This document shows, piece by piece, positions 1-5,480 of a DNA stretch of 7,023 nt. Position 1 is the stretch's first letter. Every line of letters starts with the position of its first letter. The notes beneath the pieces were generated by a model, which made no database searches, was not told the origin of the DNA, and saw only the letters and a program-made list of their open reading frames with translations. Source of the stretch: Fimbriiglobus sp. GTDB lineage: Bacteria; Planctomycetota; Planctomycetia; Gemmatales; Gemmataceae. Where the stretch lies: the NCBI GenBank assembly GCA_025352585.1, contig JANXTD010000645.1:1-7023 (forward strand), given 5' to 3'. The position numbers and the translations under genes are program-made.

Positions 1-84
1 CCGCGGCAAAACTGTTTTACGAGTTGGGGTGTCTCGGGCGACTTCGTCCCCGCTCGCCGTCGGCTGGTGCGGGGGCACCGACGT

Positions 85-118
85 AAAAAAACCGCCCACC
101 GATTCCTCGGTGGGCGGT
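85..118 (-). terminator. Intrinsic terminator, minus strand
   Basis: A perfect 10-bp stem (91-100 with 109-118) with an 8-nt loop is followed, reading the minus strand, by seven consecutive T residues (85-91 on the plus strand are A). This is a textbook rho-independent terminator for leftward transcription. It lies more than 220 bp beyond the terminator that already closes the DUF2203 gene, so it most likely ends a separate transcript from the 119-300 region. Confidence 0.85.
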
Positions 119-286
119 CGCCGTGCCTACTCGCGAGTCCCGTCCGTCCCACGTCGTAGCTTGGCCGCTGAAACCGTTCCCCCCTCGGAACGGAGAAAGC
201 TCGACTTCATCGAAGCGAGCCGCACAAATACTGCGGGCCGCCGCCCCCCTCGGTGACTCCGGCCGAGCCGGTCGCCGCGGGGGCAC
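119..286 (-). ncRNA. Possible structured small RNA, no ORF recognised
   Basis: This stretch sits just upstream of the strong minus-strand terminator at 85-118 and holds no believable protein gene. Read on the minus strand it carries several hairpins. One pairs 5 bp around a 7-nt loop (near 240-224). A long one folds GCTCG...CGAGC with an inner CTTC/GAAG stem (about 222-200). A third has a 7-bp stem CCGTTCC/GGAACGG (about 194-175). A 5-bp pairing between 286-282 (GTGCC) and 127-123 (GGCAC) could close the whole stretch into a domain of about 164 nt. A closed rod of this size followed by a terminator recalls 6S RNA, but I see no diagnostic sequence. I do not see the conserved cores of RNase P RNA, SRP RNA or tmRNA. 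It could also be the 3' end of an unrecognised short transcript. Confidence 0.3.
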
Positions 287-289
287 CAC

Positions 290-318
290 TCTCTAGGTCA
301 CGCCACGCCGGGACGCAA
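290..318 (-). promoter_or_regulatory. Weak candidate promoter for the 119-286 transcript
   Basis: On the minus strand TTGCGT (318-313) is followed after exactly 17 nt by TAGAGA (295-290). Each hexamer matches only three positions of the sigma-70 consensus. A start about 7 nt further on would fall near 283, close to the 5' side of the pairing that could close the RNA. The spacing and position are the main support; the hexamers are poor. Confidence 0.2.
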
Positions 319-340
319 GCCGCCGGCCGGGGAAGTTACG

Positions 341-368
341 AAAAAGCCGCCGGGGGTCTCCCGGCGGC
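341..368 (-). terminator. Intrinsic terminator of the DUF2203 gene
   Basis: A perfect 9-bp GC-rich stem (346-354 with 360-368) with a 5-nt loop is followed on the minus strand by five T residues (plus-strand A at 341-345). It lies 32 bp past the TAG stop of the leftward DUF2203 gene, where a terminator is expected. Confidence 0.8.
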
Positions 369-400
369 CGAGTGCGTTGCGAACGTCGTGGGAGTCGCCG

Positions 401-883
401 CTAGACCGGCAGCGCCTGGTTCTGGCTCGTGATCCAGTCGGCGGGGATCGGGCGGCGGGTGCCCTCGCCCTTGTAGTGCCAGAAGCCCACGGCCTCCTCG
501 CCCGCTTGCCACGAGAACGCGGCGGAGCGGCCGTTGATGCGCGTCGGGAAGTCGATCGCCCCGGCCTCGACATCGACGAGTTCGACGCCCAGGTCGCCCA
601 GCTCGCCGACAGCGGTGCTCAGGTTCGTCTCGGCGACGCGGATGTCCTCGGAGATGTTGTAGCGGCGGTCGCGCTCGCCCCAGTTGAGCGTGCGGCGGTT
701 GCGCTCGAGGCGGTCTTGCTCGGGGTTGAGTTCGTTGAGCCTCACGTGGTAGGTCCGGATGTCGGCGAGGATGCTCTTGACGAGCGGGAGCATCTTGCGG
801 GCGGTTCGCAGGTCGAGAGCGGTCACCTCGCGGCGGCTGGAGCCCGACGAATCCGCGGGGCGTTGTTGGGAGGAACGGCTCAT
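401..883 (-). CDS. DUF2203 family protein
   Basis: A 160-residue protein of unknown function. The first 22 residues are Ser/Gln/Arg-rich and probably disordered. An alpha-helical stretch follows (about 24-97: TARKMLPLVKSIL, then a charged Glu/Arg region). The C-terminal part carries the pattern I know from DUF2203: a GVELVDVEAGAIDFP segment (D111, F112, P113), the W125-QAGEE segment, W135-H136 and the RRP at 143-145. Length suits the family. The reading frame is open upstream to an ATG at 961, but the start chosen is the ATG at 883. It has a GGAG 8 nt upstream, and the only good -10 box (943-948) lies inside the longer version. An ATG at 889 is too close to the same GGAG. The gene is divergent from the kinase-like gene and has its own terminator, so it is probably transcribed alone. 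Biochemical role unknown; domain assignment is from memory of the family pattern. Confidence 0.85.
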   Translation of the reverse strand: MSRSSQQRPADSSGSSRREVTALDLRTARKMLPLVKSILADIRTYHVRLNELNPEQDRLERNRRTLNWGERDRRYNISEDIRVAETNLSTAVGELGDLGVELVDVEAGAIDFPTRINGRSAAFSWQAGEEAVGFWHYKGEGTRRPIPADWITSQNQALPV

Positions 884-891
884 GGGCATCA

Positions 892-896
892 CTCCG
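892..896 (-). promoter_or_regulatory. Ribosome binding site deciding the DUF2203 start
   Basis: CGGAG on the minus strand ends 8 nt before the ATG at 883, which is ideal, and only 2 nt before the alternative ATG at 889. It therefore favours 883. Confidence 0.6.
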
Positions 897-942
897 AATA
901 AGGGATCGGACGGGTGGGGGGTGCCTGGACCCCCGTTGTCAC

Positions 943-948
943 ATTCTA
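943..948 (-). promoter_or_regulatory. Candidate -10 box for the DUF2203 gene
   Basis: TAGAAT on the minus strand matches five of six positions of the sigma-70 -10 consensus and is one of few AT-rich hexamers in this intergenic region. No good -35 lies 16-18 nt upstream; that zone is instead covered by the dyad at 962-992, which suggests dependence on a bound protein. Transcription would begin near 936, leaving a leader of about 50 nt. Confidence 0.35.
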
Positions 949-961
949 CGCACCAGTGCAA

Positions 962-992
962 GGGAAATTCCCCCTGGCCGGGGGAGATTCCC
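962..992. repeat. Interrupted dyad, possible operator
   Basis: Two nested stems: 962-966 pairs with 988-992 and 970-974 pairs with 980-984, separated by a symmetric 3x3 internal loop (967-969/985-987) and with a 5-nt centre. It lies in the divergent region between the DUF2203 and kinase-like genes and covers the -35 zone of the DUF2203 candidate promoter. It could be a regulator binding site. The GC-rich background makes such dyads less unlikely by chance. Confidence 0.3.
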
Positions 993-1157
993 CGGCCCCA
1001 CGTTCGGCGTCGGGGCTTTCGGCGTTCCGCCCCGCCATTCGTGGACTATGCTTCGTTAGCACGGCCCCGCCCCGCCGGCTCGCGGAATCCGGGTTTTCCC
1101 CCGCGGGGGCCGGGGCCAGTCGTCACGCCCGCCCGGTGACCCTAGCGTAACCCCACC

Positions 1158-3158
1158 ATGACGGCACCCCCGAACAGCGCGACGAACCCCGCGACGGCCC
1201 CGGCCACGGACGCCCGCTGGCTGCTGCGCGAACTCGCGTCGGCCCGGATCGTCCCGGCCGAGAGTTGCGACGCCATCTACGGCGACTTCCAGAAGGCCGG
1301 CACCGGCCTCGACGCCCCGGCGCTCGCGGACTTCCTGGCCCAGGGCGGGCTGGTCAGCGCCTACCAGGCCGAGACGGCCCTCGCGGGCAAGGCCGCGTCG
1401 CTGTTGCTGGGGCCGTACCTCCTCGTCGAGCCGGTCGGCAGCGGCAGCCTCGGCACCGTCTACCGCGCCGTCCACACCCAGACCCGCCAGCGCTTCGCGG
1501 TGAAACTCCTGCCGCTGCGCAGCCTGTGGAACGTCCTCCAGGCCAAGCGTCAGGTGGCGGCGTTCGCGGCCATGCCCCCGCTGCCGGCGCTCGTGCCGTT
1601 CGTCGACATCGACACGGCCGGGGGGTCGCACTACCTCGTCTGGCCGTTCGTCGAGGGCGAGACCTTCGAGAGCCTGGTCCGCCGCGCCGGCCCGCTGCCG
1701 CCGGCCCACGCCGTGCGCTTCATCGGCGAAGCACTCGAGGGGCTGGCCGCCTGCCACGCCGCGGGGATCGCCCACGGCCTGATCAAGCCGTCGAACTTGC
1801 TCCTGGGCACCGACCGCAAGGCCCGGCTGCTCGACCTGGGGATCGGCGCGATCCTGAGCGAGAACATCGCCGACGGCGAGTCGCTGATGGACACCATCTC
1901 GACGGCCAACGTGGCGATGAACATGATGGACTGCGCCGCGCCCGAGACCCTCACCGACCCGACGGCGCGGACCCCGGCCGGCGACCTGTACAGCCTCGGC
2001 TGCGTGCTGTACTACCTGCTCACCGGCGACTACCCGTTCCCGGACGGCAACGCGGTGGACAAGATGATCGCGCACCAGACGCAGGAGCCGCTGCCGGCCG
2101 CGTCGCGCAACCCGCGCGTGCCGGAGGGACTGTCGCACCTCGTCGAGCACCTGCTGCGCAAGGGCCCCGAGGACCGCCCGGCCGACCTGGCGCTGCTGGT
2201 GGCGGCGCTGCACGAGACTGTGCCGGAGGCGGCGACGACCCCGACGGACGCGCTGCCGCTGCCGCTGGTGTCGTCGGCCGCGCAGCTGTCCACGCGGTGG
2301 CGGCAGCCGTCGGGGATGGGCCGCTCGCACGGCAGCCGGTCGGGGTCGGGCGGGCCGTCGCCGTTTTTGGTCGAGGATGCCGAGACGATCAACTTCGACC
2401 TGCACGAGCCGCCCGACACGCCGCGCGAGAGCGGCGTGTTGAAGGCCGAGGCGGTGGCCCGCGCCGACGCGGCCGCGGCGATCCCGCCGCCGGAGGGGCT
2501 GACCGAGGAGCCGCCGTCCGACCCGATCCGGCAGATCGTCTTGCGGGGCCGCGCCGCCGGCCACGCGACGCCGGCCCCGCGCCCCGGCCTGGGGTCGCCG
2601 GCGGGGGCCGCCTTGCCGCCGACCTCGGTGATCTGGACCGCGCTGGCGGACGGCTCGGCGCGCTCCGAACTCGGCCCGGTCGTGGTGCCGCCTGCGCCGA
2701 AGCTGGCGCGGTCGTTCTGGTCGCGCGTGCGGTCGGTGGTGACGTGGCAGCCGCCGGCGGACCTGGTGCAGTTCAGCCTGTTCGGCCCGTCGCGCCTGGC
2801 CCCCGGCCAGACGTACCGCTTCCACGTCTACGCGCACCCGCCGGACAGCTTCAACAGCGTCTGCACGATCTCGCGCGCCTTCACCGCCGACGCGGACCTG
2901 CTGGCGTCGGGCTTCGCCGAGCGCCTGCTGCCGCGCGGCAGCGACGTGGGGCTGCACCTGGCGGTGGCGAACGCGGGGGTGGCGCGGTCGCTGGTGAGTT
3001 TCGCGTGGGTGGGCCAGTCGAAGCCGTCGAAGTTCGACGTGCACGTGCCGTGGGAAAGCCCGGCCGGCGTGATCGGCGGCGTCCTGAGCGTCGGCCTGAG
3101 CCAGGTGCAAGTCGCCTGCGTGCCGTTCGAGCTAGTCGTGCTGCCGCGCACGGCGTGA
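1158..3158 (+). CDS. Kinase-fold protein, probable pseudokinase, with beta-rich C-terminal domain
   Basis: A 666-residue protein. Residues 18-80 form a helical region ending in FLAQGGLVSAYQAETALAGKA just before the kinase fold, like the N-terminal region of many planctomycete Ser/Thr kinases. The kinase domain spans about 86-355. It has the glycine loop G94-S-G96-S-L-G99, the ATP lysine K116 (AVK), the DFG equivalent D226-L-G, APE at 261-263, D276-LYSLG and the subdomain XI arginine R340. The catalytic loop reads H206-G-L-I-K-P-S-N: the HRD Asp is Leu208 (codon CTG at 1779-1781). The alpha-C Glu appears to be Gln132. Catalysis is therefore doubtful, although ATP binding may persist. Residues 356-510 are a low-complexity Pro/Ala linker. 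Residues 515-664 look like an all-beta domain (VQFSLFGP...PGQTYRFHVYAH...FAWVGQ...FDVHVP...VPFELVVL), similar to domains I recall in TIR- and CHAT-containing bacterial proteins. No transmembrane helix is evident, so it is probably cytoplasmic. There is no clear Shine-Dalgarno before the ATG; a weak TATGCT lies at 1047-1052. Downstream is a separate promoter, so it is probably monocistronic. Confidence 0.9.
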   Translation: MTAPPNSATNPATAPATDARWLLRELASARIVPAESCDAIYGDFQKAGTGLDAPALADFLAQGGLVSAYQAETALAGKAASLLLGPYLLVEPVGSGSLGTVYRAVHTQTRQRFAVKLLPLRSLWNVLQAKRQVAAFAAMPPLPALVPFVDIDTAGGSHYLVWPFVEGETFESLVRRAGPLPPAHAVRFIGEALEGLAACHAAGIAHGLIKPSNLLLGTDRKARLLDLGIGAILSENIADGESLMDTISTANVAMNMMDCAAPETLTDPTARTPAGDLYSLGCVLYYLLTGDYPFPDGNAVDKMIAHQTQEPLPAASRNPRVPEGLSHLVEHLLRKGPEDRPADLALLVAALHETVPEAATTPTDALPLPLVSSAAQLSTRWRQPSGMGRSHGSRSGSGGPSPFLVEDAETINFDLHEPPDTPRESGVLKAEAVARADAAAAIPPPEGLTEEPPSDPIRQIVLRGRAAGHATPAPRPGLGSPAGAALPPTSVIWTALADGSARSELGPVVVPPAPKLARSFWSRVRSVVTWQPPADLVQFSLFGPSRLAPGQTYRFHVYAHPPDSFNSVCTISRAFTADADLLASGFAERLLPRGSDVGLHLAVANAGVARSLVSFAWVGQSKPSKFDVHVPWESPAGVIGGVLSVGLSQVQVACVPFELVVLPRTA

Positions 3159-3172
3159 CCGCGAGGCGGTGA

Positions 3173-3201
3173 TTGACGATGGCACTGGCGTCGATTAAGC
3201 T
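3173..3201 (+). promoter_or_regulatory. Sigma-70-like promoter for the zinc-ribbon gene
   Basis: TTGACG (3173-3178, five of six consensus positions) is followed after 17 nt by TAAGCT (3196-3201, three of six). It begins 15 bp after the stop of the kinase-like gene and would start RNA near 3208, leaving about 60 nt of leader before the GTG at 3270. This implies the small gene is transcribed independently of the kinase-like gene. Confidence 0.45.
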
Positions 3202-3256
3202 GGCCGCTGGCTCGTGAGATTGTGCGGCCGCGCAGGGGAACTCGACTTCGGCAAAC

Positions 3257-3262
3257 AAAGGG
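3257..3262 (+). promoter_or_regulatory. Ribosome binding site deciding the GTG start at 3270
   Basis: AAAGGG ends 7 nt before the GTG at 3270. The alternative in-frame GTG at 3222 lacks a comparable site, so 3270 is preferred. Confidence 0.5.
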
Positions 3263-3269
3263 CATCGCC

Positions 3270-3530
3270 GTGACAACGCCGGACATCGCCCGAGCGCATC
3301 GGCACTCGATCCGCCACCGCGACGAGGTGCTGGCCAGCGAGCGGTGCGGCTGCTTCTACTGCTGCGCCGTCTTCCCTCCGTCCAAGGTCGGCGACTGGAC
3401 GGACGAGTGGGAGGGGGTCGGGCAGACTGCCCTGTGCCCCAGGTGCGGCATCGACGCAGTGATCGGGTCCGAGTCGGGCTACCCGGTCACGCCCGAGTTC
3501 TTGACTGCGATGAAACAGCAGTGGTTCTGA
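3270..3530 (+). CDS. Small Cys-rich zinc-ribbon-like protein
   Basis: An 86-residue protein, probably cytoplasmic, of unknown function. It carries C26, C28, C31 and C32 in the segment RCGCFYCC and C56-P-R-C59 later. C28/C31 with C56/C59 give two CxxC knuckles as in a zinc ribbon. The segment TALCPRCGIDAVIGSESGYPVTPEFL followed by a terminal WF is a strongly conserved pattern I know from small bacterial proteins usually annotated only as cytoplasmic protein, and this one ends exactly where they do. The frame is open back to a GTG at 3222, but the extra 16 residues are basic and unlike the family, and the AAAGGG site supports the GTG at 3270. It has its own promoter and faces the M48 gene tail to tail across a large inverted repeat. 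Zinc binding is inferred from the cysteines only. Confidence 0.8.
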   Translation: MTTPDIARAHRHSIRHRDEVLASERCGCFYCCAVFPPSKVGDWTDEWEGVGQTALCPRCGIDAVIGSESGYPVTPEFLTAMKQQWF

Positions 3531-3574
3531 GCGCCCCAGAGGCCCAGCCGGCAGCGTCGGCCTTCCGACAACAC

Positions 3575-3745
3575 TTTCGGCCCCGCCGCAGGCGACTCTT
3601 GTTAGCCCGACGCGCGAGCGAGGGTCGAAGCGAGCGGAGGCGATGTTCACGGCGGGGCGGCTCTGTCTTCGCCTGTCAACATTGTCGCCGCCCGGTGCGA
3701 CCCTCGCTCGTGCGTCGGGCTAACACGCCTGCGGCGGAGCCGAAA
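3575..3745. repeat. Long imperfect inverted repeat between convergent genes
   Basis: Two arm segments pair almost perfectly. Positions 3601-3627 match the reverse complement of 3698-3724 at 26 of 27 positions. The outer segments 3575-3594 and 3726-3745 match at 19 of 20. The left arm has a 6-nt spacer between segments, the right arm 1 nt. The centre (3628-3697, 70 nt) is not strongly paired, though GGCGATGTTCAC on the left loosely mirrors its right end. The core, beginning GTTAGCCCGACGC on both arms, resembles palindromic repeats I associate with Gemmata-type genomes. No transposase gene, and no target-site duplication that I can see. It fills most of the gap between two convergent genes and could end transcription from both sides. 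It could be a REP/BIME-like element or a small non-autonomous transposon. Confidence 0.85.
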
Positions 3746-3757
3746 ACCCGCGCGCCT

Positions 3758-5290
3758 TCACAGCGCCCGCACGAAGTCGGCCCAATCGACGAGGAGGCTC
3801 AGCCCGGCGACGGCGGCCACCAGCGCCGCGCTCAGGCCCAGCTTCAGCCGCAACGCGGCGCGGTCGGAGCGGTCGCCCAAGGCGGGGTCGTCGGCGAGGT
3901 GCATCAGGAACTCGATGCGGTGCGACATCGGGCCGTGCTGCCACGCCCGCAGCCACGCCTTCGCTCGCAACCGCAGTGTCAGGCGCGGGCCGCGGCGGTC
4001 GAGGCCGGCCGTCTCGCCGACGCGGTCGAGTGCCGCCATCATGTTCGTCGCCCCCGTCCGGCACAGCCCCCGGCCGCCTTCCACCAGGGGTGTCGCGGCG
4101 TCGTGGCCCCGGCAGTAGGGGTCGGCGCACGAGCCGGCCCGCGCGCCGAACACGTCGGCCTGGCGCTCGCAGGCCCGCGACAGCCAGCCGAAGACGACGA
4201 ACAGCCAGACGCCCATGCCGGCCAGCGGCAGCACCCCGAAGGCCCAGTCGTAGTCGGTCGGTAGCGTCCAGCCCTGGGCCTTGAACGCCTGCTCCGCGAC
4301 GCCACCCAGCGCCGCCAGGAAGGCACTGCTGAGGATCAGGAAGGCCAGGTAGAGCCAGAGGTGGCCGTGCTTGACGTGCCCCGCCTCGTGGCCCAGCACC
4401 GCGTCCAGTTCGGCGGGCGTCAGGGCACTCAGCAGCCGGTCGGTGAAGATCACGTAGCGCGCCTGCGGGACAACGCCGAGCACCAGCGCGTTGACGATCA
4501 GCCCGCGCGTCGGCCAGAGCAGGATGCGCGTGAATCGCACGCGCAGGCGGTCGGCGGTGGTGTGCAGGCGGTCGCGGGTCGGCCCCGGCGGCAGCGGCTC
4601 GAGGCCCAGCAAACCCGGCACCACGCGCGGGAAGGCGACGAAGGCGGCGACGGCGAAGCCCAGGCCGGCGAGTTGCAGCGACGGTAACGCCATCGTCTCC
4701 GGGGCGAAGCGGGCGAGGGTCAAGTTGAGTGCGCAGACGCCGACGGCCAGGCCGAGGGAGAGCGCGAGTTGCCGCGCCTGGAAGCCGACGTAGCCGCCCA
4801 GGGTCCAGAACTCTGCCGACTCGGGGTCGTCGGGGTTGCGCCGCGCCGCCTCGGAAGTGCGGTGCAGCGCCCGCTCCGCGGCGTGGTGGCTGACCCAGTT
4901 GAGCGCGAGCGCGATGAAGTACGGCAGCGGCATCAGCAGCTCGGCGAACGGGGCCAGCCGCCACGAGCCGCCGACGCGGACGACAACAGTGTGCGCCACC
5001 GTGTCGCTCCAGCCCCAGCCGGCGACCGAGAGTACCGCGGCCCCCAGCGTCAGCAGCGGCAGCCGGCGGCGTGCCCAATTGTATTGGCGGGCGACGCGCG
5101 GCCGGGCGGCGGGGTCGGCGTCGAGGGCGCGGACCACCCGCCGGCACGCTAGCGCGGTCAGCAGCACCGGCAGGGCCATCGTGACCAGTGTGGCGACGGC
5201 CGAGTCGAGACGCGTGAAGCCGTCGGGCCGGGCGAAGCGGCTCGTCGGCAGGCAGGCGGCGATCGTCAGGAGTATCAGCAGGATCGGCAT
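3758..5290 (-). CDS. M48 family membrane metallopeptidase
   Basis: A 510-residue membrane protein. The zinc site is H301-E-A-G-H305 in a LGHEAGHVKHGH context, with the third ligand probably E375 in C-E-R-Q-A-D379. This is the HExxH...ExxxD arrangement of the HtpX/Ste24 (M48) family. Hydrophobic segments lie near 1-17, 32-48, 77-92, 117-133, 172-192, 203-222, 311-329, 348-369 and 484-501, so it is polytopic, with the HEAGH motif just before a membrane span. After the ExxxD motif there is an insert with C388, C393 and C410 that the classic HtpX lacks. Near the C-terminus WQHGPMSHRIEFL is a motif shared by related M48 proteins. The likely job is proteolysis of membrane or membrane-near proteins; the substrate is unknown. 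The ATG at 5290 starts a hydrophobic N-terminus; Shine-Dalgarno is weak. It is divergent from dapB with no functional link evident. Confidence 0.92.
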   Translation of the reverse strand: MPILLILLTIAACLPTSRFARPDGFTRLDSAVATLVTMALPVLLTALACRRVVRALDADPAARPRVARQYNWARRRLPLLTLGAAVLSVAGWGWSDTVAHTVVVRVGGSWRLAPFAELLMPLPYFIALALNWVSHHAAERALHRTSEAARRNPDDPESAEFWTLGGYVGFQARQLALSLGLAVGVCALNLTLARFAPETMALPSLQLAGLGFAVAAFVAFPRVVPGLLGLEPLPPGPTRDRLHTTADRLRVRFTRILLWPTRGLIVNALVLGVVPQARYVIFTDRLLSALTPAELDAVLGHEAGHVKHGHLWLYLAFLILSSAFLAALGGVAEQAFKAQGWTLPTDYDWAFGVLPLAGMGVWLFVVFGWLSRACERQADVFGARAGSCADPYCRGHDAATPLVEGGRGLCRTGATNMMAALDRVGETAGLDRRGPRLTLRLRAKAWLRAWQHGPMSHRIEFLMHLADDPALGDRSDRAALRLKLGLSAALVAAVAGLSLLVDWADFVRAL

Positions 5291-5340
5291 GAGTTCTTAC
5301 TGAAGCGGCCCGGTCGTCCCCGTCCAGGCATCTTAGGACG

Positions 5341-5383
5341 CCGGCGGTGGCGGGGGCGACTCCCCGGCCCGCGCCACCGCCGG
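5341..5383. repeat. Strong hairpin in the M48/dapB divergent region
   Basis: A perfect 12-bp inverted repeat (5341-5352 with 5372-5383) encloses a smaller GGGG/CCCC stem (5353-5356 with 5362-5365). There is no T-run on either side, so it is not a standard terminator. It lies in the 5' leader of the leftward M48 gene, about 50 bp from its start, and could shape translation or mRNA stability of that gene or bind a regulator. Confidence 0.5.
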
Positions 5384-5480
5384 GCGGCGCGCGGGCGGAC
5401 CCCCATTGGTTGCGGTTTTCGTACAACGTGTCAAGGACAATCGCGGCCCGCGCCGCCGCTTTCGCCACGGGACCGGTGCC

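Noticed and set aside
17..289. 90-residue minus-strand frame
   Set aside because: It runs straight through the terminator hairpin at 85-118 and shows no recognisable motif.
306..329. Plus-strand GGGACGCAAGCC followed by CCGGCC, like part of a c-di-GMP (GEMM-I) riboswitch
   Set aside because: The remaining parts of the aptamer (upstream GGGCAAACC hairpin, downstream GGTAG receptor and GGTTACCG closing stem) are absent, and no plus-strand gene follows; likely chance similarity.
884..961. N-terminal 26-residue extension of the DUF2203 protein from the ATG at 961
   Set aside because: The extension has no family similarity, contains the -10 candidate, and the ribosome site fits the ATG at 883.
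1056..3110. 684-residue minus-strand open frame across the kinase-like gene
   Set aside because: Composition is almost entirely Arg/Ala/Gly/Val/Gln repeats as expected from an antisense frame of high-GC DNA; no domain recognised. The plus-strand kinase fold is clear.
3344..4264. 306-residue plus-strand frame after the zinc-ribbon gene
   Set aside because: It overlaps the zinc-ribbon gene out of frame, crosses the inverted repeat and is antisense to the M48 gene; Arg/Pro-rich composition.
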